From: Gammaproteobacteria bacterium
Lineage (GTDB): Bacteria > Pseudomonadota > Gammaproteobacteria > Steroidobacterales > Woeseiaceae
DNA: 56,354 nucleotides
Direction of reading: 5' to 3'
Assembly (NCBI GenBank): GCA_030429005.1
Contig: JAUIDP010000013.1
Location: 1 to 56,354, forward strand
Within the stretch, counting starts at the first letter, position 1; the number at the start of each line of letters is the position of its first letter. This document shows, in pieces, positions 45,736 to 56,333 of this stretch. The position numbers were made by a program, and so were the translations under genes. Under the pieces are notes generated by a model, which was given only the letters and a program-made list of their open reading frames with translations, was not told the origin of the DNA and did not search any database.

Positions 45736-46557
45736 CTATTGCTCGGGGTCGGGCATGCCGAAAGTACGAACGCCATCATCCTGATCGTCCGCTGAGTCCG
45801 GCGCTTCGCGCGAATCCCGAGGAGTTGCGGTGGTTGCGGGCGTGCTGCCCTGCATGCCGGGTGTGGTCGGCAGTCGGCGGGTCTGCGCCGTCAACAATTG
45901 CACAAACGTGTTCGCAACGTCGGGAGCGATATTGGCAGAGCTTGCAAAGATTGCGTCCGGCGTCATATCAGCGGAGCCGTAGAACGCAGCATTTGCCTTG
46001 CGGTCCATCGTGACACCTGAACCTTCCAGCGCCACGCCGGCGAACAGGCCGCGACTGCGCGAATAGGACATGACTTCGGCTTCGAACTGGATGTCGGTGG
46101 CGACCGATGCCTGCCTGCCGACAGGTCCGGCTGCGATCGATGCGTCTGCGCCGAGCGTCAGCTTGCCCTCGGTGATGTCAGCAACGCCTTTACGGGTTTT
46201 GAACACGAGGATGACGTCGGTTGAAGCAACGCCTGCCTGCCAGCCGACGCTGCCGCCCGTGATGGTCACGAATGCCGGATTGCTCCATGTATCGTTGTCC
46301 TGGCGGACGACGATGACACCCTTGCCGCGGCGACCGCCGAAAATGAATCCGGCCTTGATAACGTCCGGGATAACGGCAACGGCATACGCGCGAGCCAGCA
46401 ATGACGGCGGTATCGCTTTCTCCGGGATTCTCAGCAGCTGGTCGAGTACGTCGGCGGCGTCGGTGACGCGTTGTTCTTCCTTCGTTGCTGCAAGCGCCGG
46501 CATCGAGACGGTCAGCAGGGCAGCAACGACAAGAGCTTTCAGCGAATTTGCGTGCAT
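45736..46557 (-). CDS. SYLF-domain (Ysc84-type) exported lipid-binding protein
   Basis: A 273-residue protein. A signal peptide (HANSLKALVVAALLTVSMPALA) precedes a SYLF domain (about 25-215): ARAYAVAVIPDVIKAGFIFGGRRGKGV, GSVGWQAGVASTDVILVFK, AGPVGRQASVATDIQFEAEV and GVALEGSGVTMDRKANAAFYG are typical. This domain binds phosphoinositides in eukaryotic Ysc84; the bacterial role is not settled. The C-terminal 60 residues are Pro/Ser/Asp-rich and probably disordered. The ATG at 46557 is chosen because it precedes the signal peptide. It is 7 bases after the M48 peptidase on the same strand. Confidence 0.9.
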   Translation of the reverse strand: MHANSLKALVVAALLTVSMPALAATKEEQRVTDAADVLDQLLRIPEKAIPPSLLARAYAVAVIPDVIKAGFIFGGRRGKGVIVVRQDNDTWSNPAFVTITGGSVGWQAGVASTDVILVFKTRKGVADITEGKLTLGADASIAAGPVGRQASVATDIQFEAEVMSYSRSRGLFAGVALEGSGVTMDRKANAAFYGSADMTPDAIFASSANIAPDVANTFVQLLTAQTRRLPTTPGMQGSTPATTATPRDSREAPDSADDQDDGVRTFGMPDPEQ

Positions 46558-46564
46558 ATTGGAG

Positions 46565-48523
<1,959 letters not shown>

Positions 48524-48553
48524 CGCGTCTATCCTGCTGCCGGCAGACTGCGA

Positions 48554-49147
48554 CTATGACGTGAAGTCGACCTCGGGTACGTCGCGTTTTTCGGGAGAGT
48601 CGATCTCGAGAAAGCTCGCCGGGTCGAAGCTGAAGAATCCGGCGATGATGTTGTTGGGGAAATTCTCGACCGAATTGTTGTACTGCAAAACCGAGTCGTT
48701 GAATGCCTGGCGCGAGAAAGCCACCTTGTTCTCGGTGCTTGCCAGCTCTTCCTGGAGTTGCATCATATTTTGATTCGCTTTCAGATCAGGATAAGCTTCT
48801 GACAGAGCGAACAGGCGACCCAGTGCGCTGGCCAGGGCGCCTTCCGAGGCCCCCAGTTCCTTGATCGCCTGGGCGTTTGCGGGATCTGCTTTCGCTGCAT
48901 CGAGGCTTTGCGATGCCGAGTTGCGGGCACTGATGACAGCTTCCAGTGTCTCGCGCTCGTGTTTCATGTAGCCCTTGACCATTTCCACCAGGTTGGGAAT
49001 CAGGTCATAGCGGCGGGTAAGCTGGACATCGATCTGGGCAAATGCGTTCTTGACGCGATTGCGCTCATTGACCAACCGGTTGTAAATTCCGATCGCCCAA
49101 AACACGACTGCTGCAATAATCGCGAGGAAAATCAAGAATGAAGTCAT
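48554..49147 (-). CDS. lemA: LemA family protein
   Basis: A 197-residue inner-membrane protein: one N-terminal helix (FLIFLAIIAAVVFWAIGIYN) and a long alpha-helical domain with RVKNAFAQIDVQLTRRYDL, PNLVEMVKGYMKHERETLE and PNNIIAGFFSFDPASFLEI, the hallmarks of LemA. The N-terminus is proposed outside and the helical domain on the opposite side. It lies 30 bases upstream of the M48 peptidase gene and is probably co-transcribed with it, as in many genomes where the two are linked. Confidence 0.95.
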   Translation of the reverse strand: MTSFLIFLAIIAAVVFWAIGIYNRLVNERNRVKNAFAQIDVQLTRRYDLIPNLVEMVKGYMKHERETLEAVISARNSASQSLDAAKADPANAQAIKELGASEGALASALGRLFALSEAYPDLKANQNMMQLQEELASTENKVAFSRQAFNDSVLQYNNSVENFPNNIIAGFFSFDPASFLEIDSPEKRDVPEVDFTS

Positions 49148-49196
49148 TGTGCCACTCCCTGTCGAAAGATCGAATGTGGAAGGATAGCGCTCGCGC

Positions 49197-49201
49197 AGGA
49201 G
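49197..49201 (+). promoter_or_regulatory. Ribosome binding site deciding the ApbE start
   Basis: AGGAG lies 8 bases before the GTG at 49210. It selects a start that leaves a short, normal signal peptide and avoids overlap with the divergent lemA gene. Confidence 0.7.
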
Positions 49202-49209
49202 CAGTACTA

Positions 49210-50178
49210 GTGATAAGGGCTGTTTCAGTTATCGGGGCAATGCTGGCGTTTTCAATGCCGGCCGCGGCGGACTGGTTTGCTGACTCCCGGCCGATGATGG
49301 GGACCGAGATCAGTGTCCGGCTGTGGCACAGCGATGCGGAGCAGGGCCAGGCGCTGGTCGAGCAGGTCTTTGACGAGGTTGCGCGTATCGACCGGCTGAT
49401 GAGCACGTACAAGGAAGACAGCCGGATTTCCGAAATCAACCGCGACGCGGCACACCGACCGGTCGTTGCCGGCGACGAACTGTTCCGACTGATCCAGCGA
49501 TCACTGGACATCTCGACGTTGACCCGCGGCGCGTTCGACATCACCTATGACAGCGTCGGCCAGCACTACGATTTTCGCGAGCGCCGGCGTCCGGATGCCG
49601 CAACCGTCGAGTCCGGTCTTGACCTGATTGACTACCGCCTGGTCAATCTCGACGCGGCACAGGGTACCGTCGATTTCGGCGCTGAAGGCGTGCGCATCAA
49701 CCTCGGCGGCATCGCCAAGGGTTATGCCGTCGAGCGCTGCGTGGACCTGCTGCGGGTAGCCGGCGTACACCACGCCGTCGTCACGGCCGGTGGCGACTCG
49801 CGGCTGCTGGGCGATCGGCGCGGGCAACCCTGGATGGTCGGCATCCGTGACCCGAGGAAAGACGGCGAGGTGGCGATGACGCTACCGCTGCAGGACGAGG
49901 CGATTTCCACGTCCGGGGACTACGAGCGCTATTTTGACGAGGACGGCGTCCGCTACCACCATATACTGAGTCCGTCGACCGGCAACCCGGCGAGCGGCGT
50001 GCACAGCGCGACGGTCATCGGTCCGGATGCCGTCATCACCGATGCCCTGTCAACGTCGGTCTTTATCATGGGTGTCGACATGGGCCTGCGGCTGATCGCG
50101 ACGCTGCCGGACTATGAAAGCATCGTCATCAACGACAAGGGCGAGATATATTTTTCCGATGGCCTGACGCCGCCCTGA
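49210..50178 (+). CDS. apbE: FAD:protein FMN transferase (ApbE family)
   Basis: A 322-residue exported enzyme that attaches FMN to a Thr/Ser of redox proteins such as NqrB/NqrC, RnfD/RnfG or nosR-type proteins. The signal peptide IRAVSVIGAMLAFSMPAAA is followed by PMMGTEISVRLW, FDITYDSVGQHYDF, INLGGIAKGYAVERCVD, VTAGGDSRLLG and HHILSPSTGNPASG with DALSTSVFIMG near the end, which form the FAD and magnesium sites. GTG 49210 is preferred to the in-frame ATG codons at 49138 and 49174, which lie on or near lemA. No Nqr or Rnf gene is next to it. It is divergent from lemA. Confidence 0.92.
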   Translation: MIRAVSVIGAMLAFSMPAAADWFADSRPMMGTEISVRLWHSDAEQGQALVEQVFDEVARIDRLMSTYKEDSRISEINRDAAHRPVVAGDELFRLIQRSLDISTLTRGAFDITYDSVGQHYDFRERRRPDAATVESGLDLIDYRLVNLDAAQGTVDFGAEGVRINLGGIAKGYAVERCVDLLRVAGVHHAVVTAGGDSRLLGDRRGQPWMVGIRDPRKDGEVAMTLPLQDEAISTSGDYERYFDEDGVRYHHILSPSTGNPASGVHSATVIGPDAVITDALSTSVFIMGVDMGLRLIATLPDYESIVINDKGEIYFSDGLTPP

Positions 50179-50369
50179 CGGGGCTGCCTGTCGCCGGCAA
50201 CTGTCGCCGAAAACCGACGAATATTCACTTTAAATTCATACTGATAGGCTTATCATAGGGGTCTTCGCCGTTGGGTGGCCGCGAATTGCTCCGGCAGACT
50301 GCTGTAGTCGCCCGACAGAAACAAAAAATTCTGGAAAATAGGACGATTTGACGTAATCTTTGGTAATGA

Positions 50370-50400
50370 CGGCTCGCCCCGGTGTTTCAGCGGCGGGCCG
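50370..50400 (+). promoter_or_regulatory. Stem-loop in the leader of the thioredoxin/TPR operon
   Basis: CGGCTCGCC (50370-50378) can pair over nine positions, one of them G-T, with GGCGGGCCG (50392-50400), leaving a 13-base loop. There is no T run after it, so it is not an ordinary terminator. Could be an RNA regulatory element or a protein-binding site. Confidence 0.45.
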
Positions 50401-50440
50401 TTATGTTCAGGCAAGACCAGTCTTTGTGACGATGATCACG

Positions 50441-50494
50441 GCCCCAACAGGGCTCTGGCTGTCACCATGCACAGTCTGTGACTGGCGTTGGGGC
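50441..50494 (+). promoter_or_regulatory. Second inverted repeat in the leader
   Basis: GCCCCAAC (50441-50448) pairs perfectly with GTTGGGGC (50487-50494). Inside, GTCAC (50461-50465) pairs with GTGAC (50478-50482), so one extended imperfect hairpin is possible, ending about 70 bases before the start codon of the thioredoxin-like gene. Confidence 0.45.
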
Positions 50495-50564
50495 TGACTG
50501 TCGCGAATCGGGCGGCCAGCCTCCCATGGATGGATCTGAAGGGCATTCGACAAGGAATTTGAAG

Positions 50565-51062
50565 ATGAATATGAGAAACAGCTTGATAGGCCTGGCGTTC
50601 AGCCTGGTCGCTGCAACGGGCCTGGCGTCGTCAGGTCTGACCGGGCAGCCTGCGCCCGATTTCGCGCTGAAGAGCTCGACCGGCGAAAACCTGCGCTTGT
50701 CGGAGCATCGCGGTGATGTCGTGATGATCAATTTCTGGGCAACCTGGTGTGGCCCGTGCCGCCAGGAAATGCCGCTGCTTGACGAATTGTACCAGCGCTA
50801 CGAGCGCGTGGGCTTCAAGCTGCTCGGAGTGAATATCGATGACGACTCGCGCCGGGCAATGAACATGATTTCCGAGCTGGGGGTCAATTTCCCGGTCCTG
50901 TTCGATGCGACCAAGGAAGTCAGCAAGCTTTACCAGGTGGATGCGATGCCGGTTACTGTCATTGTCGACCGGGATGGGAATGTCCGCCATGTGCACCAGG
51001 GATACAAGCCGGGTTACGAAGACAAGTACCTGGATGAAATTCGATCGCTGCTAAGAGAATAG
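50565..51062 (+). CDS. Exported TlpA-type thioredoxin-like protein
   Basis: A 165-residue periplasmic disulphide reductase-like protein. Signal peptide about 1-22; then the TlpA/ResA fold with GQPAPDFALKSSTGENLRLS, NFWATWCGPCRQEMP (active-site C62 and C65), LGVNIDDD and the cis-proline segment VDAMPVTVIVDRDG. ATG 50565 has AAGGA at 50552-50556; a second ATG at 50571 is possible. Related proteins keep apo-cytochrome c or periplasmic cysteines reduced. It leads a run with a coiled-coil protein and two TPR proteins, which suggests a role in that envelope complex. Confidence 0.92.
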   Translation: MNMRNSLIGLAFSLVAATGLASSGLTGQPAPDFALKSSTGENLRLSEHRGDVVMINFWATWCGPCRQEMPLLDELYQRYERVGFKLLGVNIDDDSRRAMNMISELGVNFPVLFDATKEVSKLYQVDAMPVTVIVDRDGNVRHVHQGYKPGYEDKYLDEIRSLLRE

Positions 51063-51096
51063 CGGCGGTCCAACGGGTCTGCAGGAGAGAGGAAAC

Positions 51097-51639
51097 GTGA
51101 CAAGACGAATGATAATCAGCTTGGGACTCAGCCTGATGCTGGTTTTTGGTGCGACGACGGCGCAGGAGGAAAATGCTTCGTCGCCTGAGAAGTTCCGTGT
51201 GCTGGACGAGGACGTGCAGGCGCTGAAGAAAGAAGTGCTCGACCTGAATCGCGACCTCTTCCTGCTGGAAGAGGAGTTGCTGTTTCCTGCGAACTCCCAG
51301 GTTGCGTTTTTCGTTTCGCTGGACGTTGGTGAATACTTCGAACTGGATTCGGTTAATCTGAAGATCGATGGCAAGGAAGTTGCCAACTACCTGTACACTG
51401 AACGAGAGGTCGGGGCGCTTGCGCGTGGTGGCGTACACCGCGTGCACATGGCCAACCTCAAGACCGGCGATCACGAGCTGATTGCCGTATTCACCGGCAA
51501 AGGACCGCAGACCCGCGCATACCGACGCGCCGCAACGATGACCTTTGGCAAGGGCATCGGGGCCAAGTACCTGGAGCTCGAGATCACTGATCGGGTGAAA
51601 AAGCAGCAACCAGAATTCGTCATTAAAGAATGGGAGTGA
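51097..51639 (+). CDS. Exported coiled-coil protein of unknown function
   Basis: A 180-residue periplasmic protein: signal peptide MIISLGLSLMLVFGATTA, a short coiled coil (about 32-62, VLDEDVQALKKEVLDLNRDL) and a beta-sandwich-like part (about 68-170) with VAFFVSLDVGEYFELDSVNL and GGVHRVHMANLKTGDHELIA. The GTG at 51097 is set by a strong AGGAGAGAGGA site just before it. It abuts the following TPR gene with no gap. I do not recognise the family; co-occurrence with large TPR proteins suggests a shared complex. Confidence 0.82.
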   Translation: MTRRMIISLGLSLMLVFGATTAQEENASSPEKFRVLDEDVQALKKEVLDLNRDLFLLEEELLFPANSQVAFFVSLDVGEYFELDSVNLKIDGKEVANYLYTEREVGALARGGVHRVHMANLKTGDHELIAVFTGKGPQTRAYRRAATMTFGKGIGAKYLELEITDRVKKQQPEFVIKEWE

Positions 51640-53505
51640 TTGTTGCTGCAACGCCGCTCTTCAATTTTCGCGCTGCTGTTGCTGCTGCCGGGTCTTTCCA
51701 CGCTGGCAGCAAAGGGTGACCAGGACCCGATAGTCGTCAATGACCCGCAGTACGGCGAGGTCCTGTTCTACTTCTATCAGGAAGACTATTTCCCGGCCAT
51801 CGTCAGGCTGTTGTCCGCGAAACAACAGGTGCTGCTGACCGATCATATCGAGCAGGCGGACCTGTTGCTCGGCGGCATGTTCCTGTCGTACGGCCACCAC
51901 CTGGAAGCTGCCGGAATTTTCGAACGCCTGCTGGCCGATAATGCCGACCCGGAAGTCCGCGACCGGACCTGGTTCTTCCTGGCAAAAATCTGGAAGCAGC
52001 GCGGTTACCTCGACAAGGCGGAAGAAGCCCTGGGCCAGATTCGCGGCGAACTGCCCGACGACATGATGCGCGAAGCGCGTATGTTGCAGGCACAAATACT
52101 GATCGACAGCGGCCGTTATGGCGAAGCGGTTGCGCAGCTGGCGCGCTGGCGCGGACGTACCGAGTGGTCCCGCTATGCGCAGTTCAACCTGGGTGTCGCA
52201 CTGGTGCGCAATGGCGATGTCGAGACCGCCTCGGGTATCCTGGACGATCTCGGCAGCATGAGTCCGTACAACGAGGAAACGGCTGCGTTGCGGGACAAGG
52301 CAAATCTGGCGCTGGGTTACTCCCTGTTGCAGGACGGCCGGCCAGCGGCCGCGAAGACGCCACTTCAGCGGGTGCGGCTCGAAGGACCGTTTTCCAACAA
52401 GGCGCTGCTCGGCGTCGGCTGGGCTGATGCCGAGCTGAACAACTACGAGCGTGCGCTGGTGCCGTGGATGGAGTTGCGCGGACGAGACCTGCTCGATCCC
52501 GCCGTGCAGGAAGCGATGCTGGCCATCCCTTACGGACTGTCCGAACTGGAGTCGATCAGCCAGGCGGCGGATCACTATCTGAATGCCGTTGAAGCGTTTT
52601 ATGAAGAGGGTGACCGCATCGACCGGACCATCGCTTTTGTCGAGTCCGGCGACATGTTCGCCAAGTACCTGGTCGAAAGCCCCCGCGACAGCTCCGGCTG
52701 GTACTGGCGCATCAACGATCTCCCGGAAGGGCCGGAGACGCGCTACCTGTATCACCTGCTGGCGACGCACGCTTTCCAGGAAGGCCTGAAGAATTACCGC
52801 GACCTGAGTTACCTGCAGGACAACCTCGACACCTGGCAGCAGAGCATCGATGTCTACTCGGCAATGCTCGAAACCCGCCTGGAGGCTTACGAAGGCCAGG
52901 TGCCGCGCGTCGAGAATACGCTCGGGCGTTCCAATGTCGACGACCTGATCGAGCGCAAGCTGGAATACGACGCACTGCTGACCAATATTGAACAGAGCAA
53001 TGACTGGCTGGCACTGGCATCGGAAGACGAGTTCGAGATGTGGGGTGAGATTACGGCCATCGAAAACAACCCGGCCCTGGCGGCGAATATTCCGGAAGCC
53101 GCCGAGGTTCGCGACAAGATCGACCTGCTCAAAGGCGTGCTGCAGTGGCAGCTGGAACGCGAGTTCGGCGGCCGCCTGTGGCAGGTGCGGCGCAATTTGC
53201 GCGAAACCGGCGAGGCGCTGGTCGAAACCCAGCGCGCGCGGCGGCAAATCGATGAAACAATGCGCACCGAACCGCTGAAGTTTGCCGATTTCAGCGACCG
53301 CGTTTACGGGCTGGGTCCGCGTATCGACGCGATGAAACTGCGTATCGACCAGACCATGGCTGACCAGCGACAGTTCCTGCAGGCCATTGCCGTCGATGAA
53401 CTGCAAGCGCAGAAGCGGCGCCTGGACACGTACACGCTGCAGGCGCGCTTTGCGCTGGCTGCAATTTATGACCAGGCATCGGCCGAAGCGGAGGCCAGCG
53501 AATGA
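51640..53505 (+). CDS. Periplasmic TPR-repeat protein
   Basis: A 621-residue exported helical protein. Signal peptide about 1-24 (SIFALLLLLPGLSTLA). TPR-like units are visible from about 35 to 300 (YGEVLFYFYQEDYFPAIVRL, LGGMFLSYGHHLEAAGIFER, WKQRGYLDKAEEALGQIRGE), and the second half contains long helices with coiled-coil character (about 390-610). The start is a TTG (51640 or 51643) directly after the previous stop, with GGGAG upstream. The stop overlaps the next ATG (53502). Probably a scaffold. Confidence 0.87.
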   Translation: MLLQRRSSIFALLLLLPGLSTLAAKGDQDPIVVNDPQYGEVLFYFYQEDYFPAIVRLLSAKQQVLLTDHIEQADLLLGGMFLSYGHHLEAAGIFERLLADNADPEVRDRTWFFLAKIWKQRGYLDKAEEALGQIRGELPDDMMREARMLQAQILIDSGRYGEAVAQLARWRGRTEWSRYAQFNLGVALVRNGDVETASGILDDLGSMSPYNEETAALRDKANLALGYSLLQDGRPAAAKTPLQRVRLEGPFSNKALLGVGWADAELNNYERALVPWMELRGRDLLDPAVQEAMLAIPYGLSELESISQAADHYLNAVEAFYEEGDRIDRTIAFVESGDMFAKYLVESPRDSSGWYWRINDLPEGPETRYLYHLLATHAFQEGLKNYRDLSYLQDNLDTWQQSIDVYSAMLETRLEAYEGQVPRVENTLGRSNVDDLIERKLEYDALLTNIEQSNDWLALASEDEFEMWGEITAIENNPALAANIPEAAEVRDKIDLLKGVLQWQLEREFGGRLWQVRRNLRETGEALVETQRARRQIDETMRTEPLKFADFSDRVYGLGPRIDAMKLRIDQTMADQRQFLQAIAVDELQAQKRRLDTYTLQARFALAAIYDQASAEAEASE

Positions 53506-56333
53506 ACCGCCAGCAAAGTTACCGGGTCACCCCGATCGCAATCTTGCTGCTGGCATTGACAGCGGCGCATGCTGACGATGACAAGAGCGATACGATCGAG
53601 AGCCTGAAAGACAAGACTGTCGAGGTGCGCCCGGGCAAGGTCATCATTCACAGCACTGACCTCGCACGCGACAACTACAAGGCGTTCCTCGAAATGGCGA
53701 CCGACGACCCGGTGCAACGGGCAGAGGCATTGCGGCGCCTGGGCGACCTGGAGCTGGATGCAACCGAGGCCGCGCAGCTCGCGGAGAACCTCGAAGCGAT
53801 CGATAACACCGGTTACGGCAATGCTGCCGAGATGTACGAACAGCTGTTGCGCGAATACCCCGACTACCACCGCAATGACACCGTCATGTACCAGCTGGCG
53901 CGCGCCTACGAACTGGTCGGAAGGACGGACGATGCACTCAAGATCCTGAACCAGCTGGTTGACCAGTATCCGAACACGCCGCTGATCGACGAGGTGCAGT
54001 TCAGGCGTGGCGAAATGCTGTTCCTGCGCGGCAAGTTCAACGATGCCGAGATCGCTTATGCCTACGTCGTGGAATACGGCCCGCGCTCTCGATTCTACGA
54101 ACAGTCGCTGTACAAGCTCGGCTGGTCGCAATTCAAGCTGGGCTGGTACGAAGACAGCCTGGACCCATTCTTCGAGCTGTTGGACCGCAAGATCAGCGAC
54201 ATCCAGTGGGAGGAGGGCGAGTATCGCCTGGAGGAGTTGACGCGCGCGGACCAGGAACTGGTGGAGGACACGTTCCGCGTCCTCAGTATCGGCTTTTCCT
54301 ACATGGACGGCGCCAACAGCATTGACGAATATCTCGCCGAGCGGGGCCGCCCCGAGTTCAGCTACGTGATTTATCGCAACCTCGGCGACCTGTACCTCGA
54401 AAAAGAACGCTACGTGGATGCCGCGCAGACTTACGAAGCGTCGGTGGCGCAGGACCCGAATCATTCCAAGTCGCCGATGTTGCAGGCCGAGGTCATCGAG
54501 GCGTACAAGCAGGGCGGCTTCCCGACGCTGGTGCTGGAAGCCAAGCAGGCCTACGTCAATCGCTACGGACTCGAGAGCGACTACTGGGCCGAGAATGCCC
54601 GCGAGAACAACGCGACGGTTGATGAATTCCTGAAGGACAACCTGAACGACCTGGCGCAGTACTCGCATGCCAAGGCACAGGAAGAAGGCAAACTGGAAGA
54701 CTACCAGGAGGCGGCGCGCTACTACCGCAAGTACCTGGACTACTTCCCGAACGAGGAAGGCAGCGCCAATACAAATTTCCTGCTCGCCGAAATCCTGTTC
54801 GAGAGCAAGGACTATGCCGCAGCCGCCGACGAGTATGAGCGCACTGCCTACGGCTACCCGCCGCACGACAAGTCGGCTGAAGCCGGTTATGCCGCAATTC
54901 TCGCTTTCCGTGAGCATGAGGCTACGCTCGACGACACGGCCGATGTGGAAGAAAAGACAGCGTGGCACAGCCGTTACCTCGACAGCGGCCTGATGTTTGC
55001 CGATACCTATCCCGAGCACCCGGAGTCGGGCGCCGTGCTGACGACCGTTGCGGAAGACCTGTTCCAGCAGCAAGAGTACGACCTGGCCATTTCCGTCGGC
55101 GAGGCTGTCGTTAACAAGCAGCCTCCGGTGAACACGGAGCTTGCGCGCACGGCGTGGACGGTTATCGCGCATTCGCAGTTTGACCTGGAGAATTTTGCCG
55201 CGGCCGAGCAAAGCTATTACCAGTTACGATCGTTCGTGCCGGTTGACGATGCTGAGGCAAACCTGGAAGTCCGGGACCGCATCGCATCGTCGATTTACAA
55301 GCAGGGCGAGATGGCGCGCGACATGGGCTTCAACGAAGAAGCCGTCGGCCATTTTTCACGCCTGGGCAGTGTCGTGCCCGATTCGGACATTCGCGAGACG
55401 GCAGACTACGACGCGGCCGTCGTGCTGATCAACATGGGTGCATGGGACCGGGCGTCCGCTGCGCTCGAGGACTTCCGTGTCCGCTACCCGGACAGCAAGT
55501 TTGCTGACGATATTACGCAGAAACTGGCGGTAACTTATTCGAGTTCCGGTCGTGCCGCCGATGCGGCAGCGGAGTTCGAGCGCATTGCCGTTGCCGAGGA
55601 GAGCACCGAAGAAATTCGGCGTGAGGCGCTTTGGCAGGCAGCGGATCTGTACGAACAAAGCGGTTCGCTGACCAGCGAACAGCGCGTCCTCGAGGACATC
55701 ATTGCCCGCTACCCGAACCCGTTGTCCGAGTCGATCGAGGCTCGTCACCGCCTGTTGGAAATCGCCGAGGCAGTCGGCTCCGAGCGTGATCGCATCATGC
55801 GCCTCGAGGAACTGGTGGCTGCCGATGCGACCGCTGGCGCGCAACGCTCCGATCGGACCCGCTACCTTGCGGCGCTTGCGTCGCTCGAACTCGCCGAGCC
55901 CGTTCGCCGGCAGTTTGAGGTCGTCAAGCTGACGCAGCCGCTGGCCAACAGCATGAAGACCAAGCGGGCGCTGATGGAGGAAGCAATTGAGGCGTATACG
56001 CGATCGGCAGACTACGGTGTTGCGGAAGTGACGACCGCCGCAACCTATCGGCTGGGCGAGATCTACGAGCAGTTCAGCGCCGACCTGGTGGCGTCCGAGC
56101 GACCGGGCAATCTGGATGCCGCAGCGCTGGAGCAGTACGAATTGCTGCTGGAAGAGCAGATTTACCCGTTTGAGGAAAAAGCGATCGAATTGTATATGGC
56201 CAATACAGACAGGGCGCCCGACGGTGTGTACGACCAGTGGGTGCAACGCAGTTTTGACCGGCTGGCCACCTTGATGCCGGCAAGGTACTCGAAAGCGGAG
56301 CGTGGCGAAGATGTCGTTACCACACTCTATTAG
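53502..56333 (+). CDS. Large periplasmic TPR-repeat protein
   Basis: A 943-residue exported protein with a signal peptide (VTPIAILLLALTAAHA) and many TPR-type repeats throughout: AAEMYEQLLREYPDYHRNDT, MLFLRGKFNDAEIAYAYVVE, EAARYYRKYLDYFPNEEG, AAADEYERTAYGYPP and AAAEFERIAVAEESTEEI are typical. Such solenoids hold other proteins together. The ATG at 53502 overlaps the stop of the preceding TPR gene by 4 bases. The window ends 21 bases after its stop, so further operon members (in comparable loci, TolQ/ExbB-like genes) may follow; that is inference. Confidence 0.9.
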   Translation: MNRQQSYRVTPIAILLLALTAAHADDDKSDTIESLKDKTVEVRPGKVIIHSTDLARDNYKAFLEMATDDPVQRAEALRRLGDLELDATEAAQLAENLEAIDNTGYGNAAEMYEQLLREYPDYHRNDTVMYQLARAYELVGRTDDALKILNQLVDQYPNTPLIDEVQFRRGEMLFLRGKFNDAEIAYAYVVEYGPRSRFYEQSLYKLGWSQFKLGWYEDSLDPFFELLDRKISDIQWEEGEYRLEELTRADQELVEDTFRVLSIGFSYMDGANSIDEYLAERGRPEFSYVIYRNLGDLYLEKERYVDAAQTYEASVAQDPNHSKSPMLQAEVIEAYKQGGFPTLVLEAKQAYVNRYGLESDYWAENARENNATVDEFLKDNLNDLAQYSHAKAQEEGKLEDYQEAARYYRKYLDYFPNEEGSANTNFLLAEILFESKDYAAAADEYERTAYGYPPHDKSAEAGYAAILAFREHEATLDDTADVEEKTAWHSRYLDSGLMFADTYPEHPESGAVLTTVAEDLFQQQEYDLAISVGEAVVNKQPPVNTELARTAWTVIAHSQFDLENFAAAEQSYYQLRSFVPVDDAEANLEVRDRIASSIYKQGEMARDMGFNEEAVGHFSRLGSVVPDSDIRETADYDAAVVLINMGAWDRASAALEDFRVRYPDSKFADDITQKLAVTYSSSGRAADAAAEFERIAVAEESTEEIRREALWQAADLYEQSGSLTSEQRVLEDIIARYPNPLSESIEARHRLLEIAEAVGSERDRIMRLEELVAADATAGAQRSDRTRYLAALASLELAEPVRRQFEVVKLTQPLANSMKTKRALMEEAIEAYTRSADYGVAEVTTAATYRLGEIYEQFSADLVASERPGNLDAAALEQYELLLEEQIYPFEEKAIELYMANTDRAPDGVYDQWVQRSFDRLATLMPARYSKAERGEDVVTTLY

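Larger units (their letters stand above)
50179..50564. other. Structured intergenic region without a gene
   Basis: Between apbE and the thioredoxin-like gene lie 386 bases with no convincing gene. The first half includes an AT-rich stretch (about 50217-50260), where a promoter may lie. The second half has two inverted repeats, at 50370-50400 and 50441-50494, suggesting a structured leader RNA. No clear U-rich terminator follows apbE. Confidence 0.6.

Noticed and set aside
50341-50494. Cyclic-di-GMP (GEMM) riboswitch before the thioredoxin gene
   Set aside because: The conserved core sequence of that riboswitch is not seen, only GC-rich inverted repeats.
51661-55211. Two 581-codon minus-strand frames over the TPR genes
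   Set aside because: Antisense to clear TPR repeats; typical of high-GC codon-position bias.
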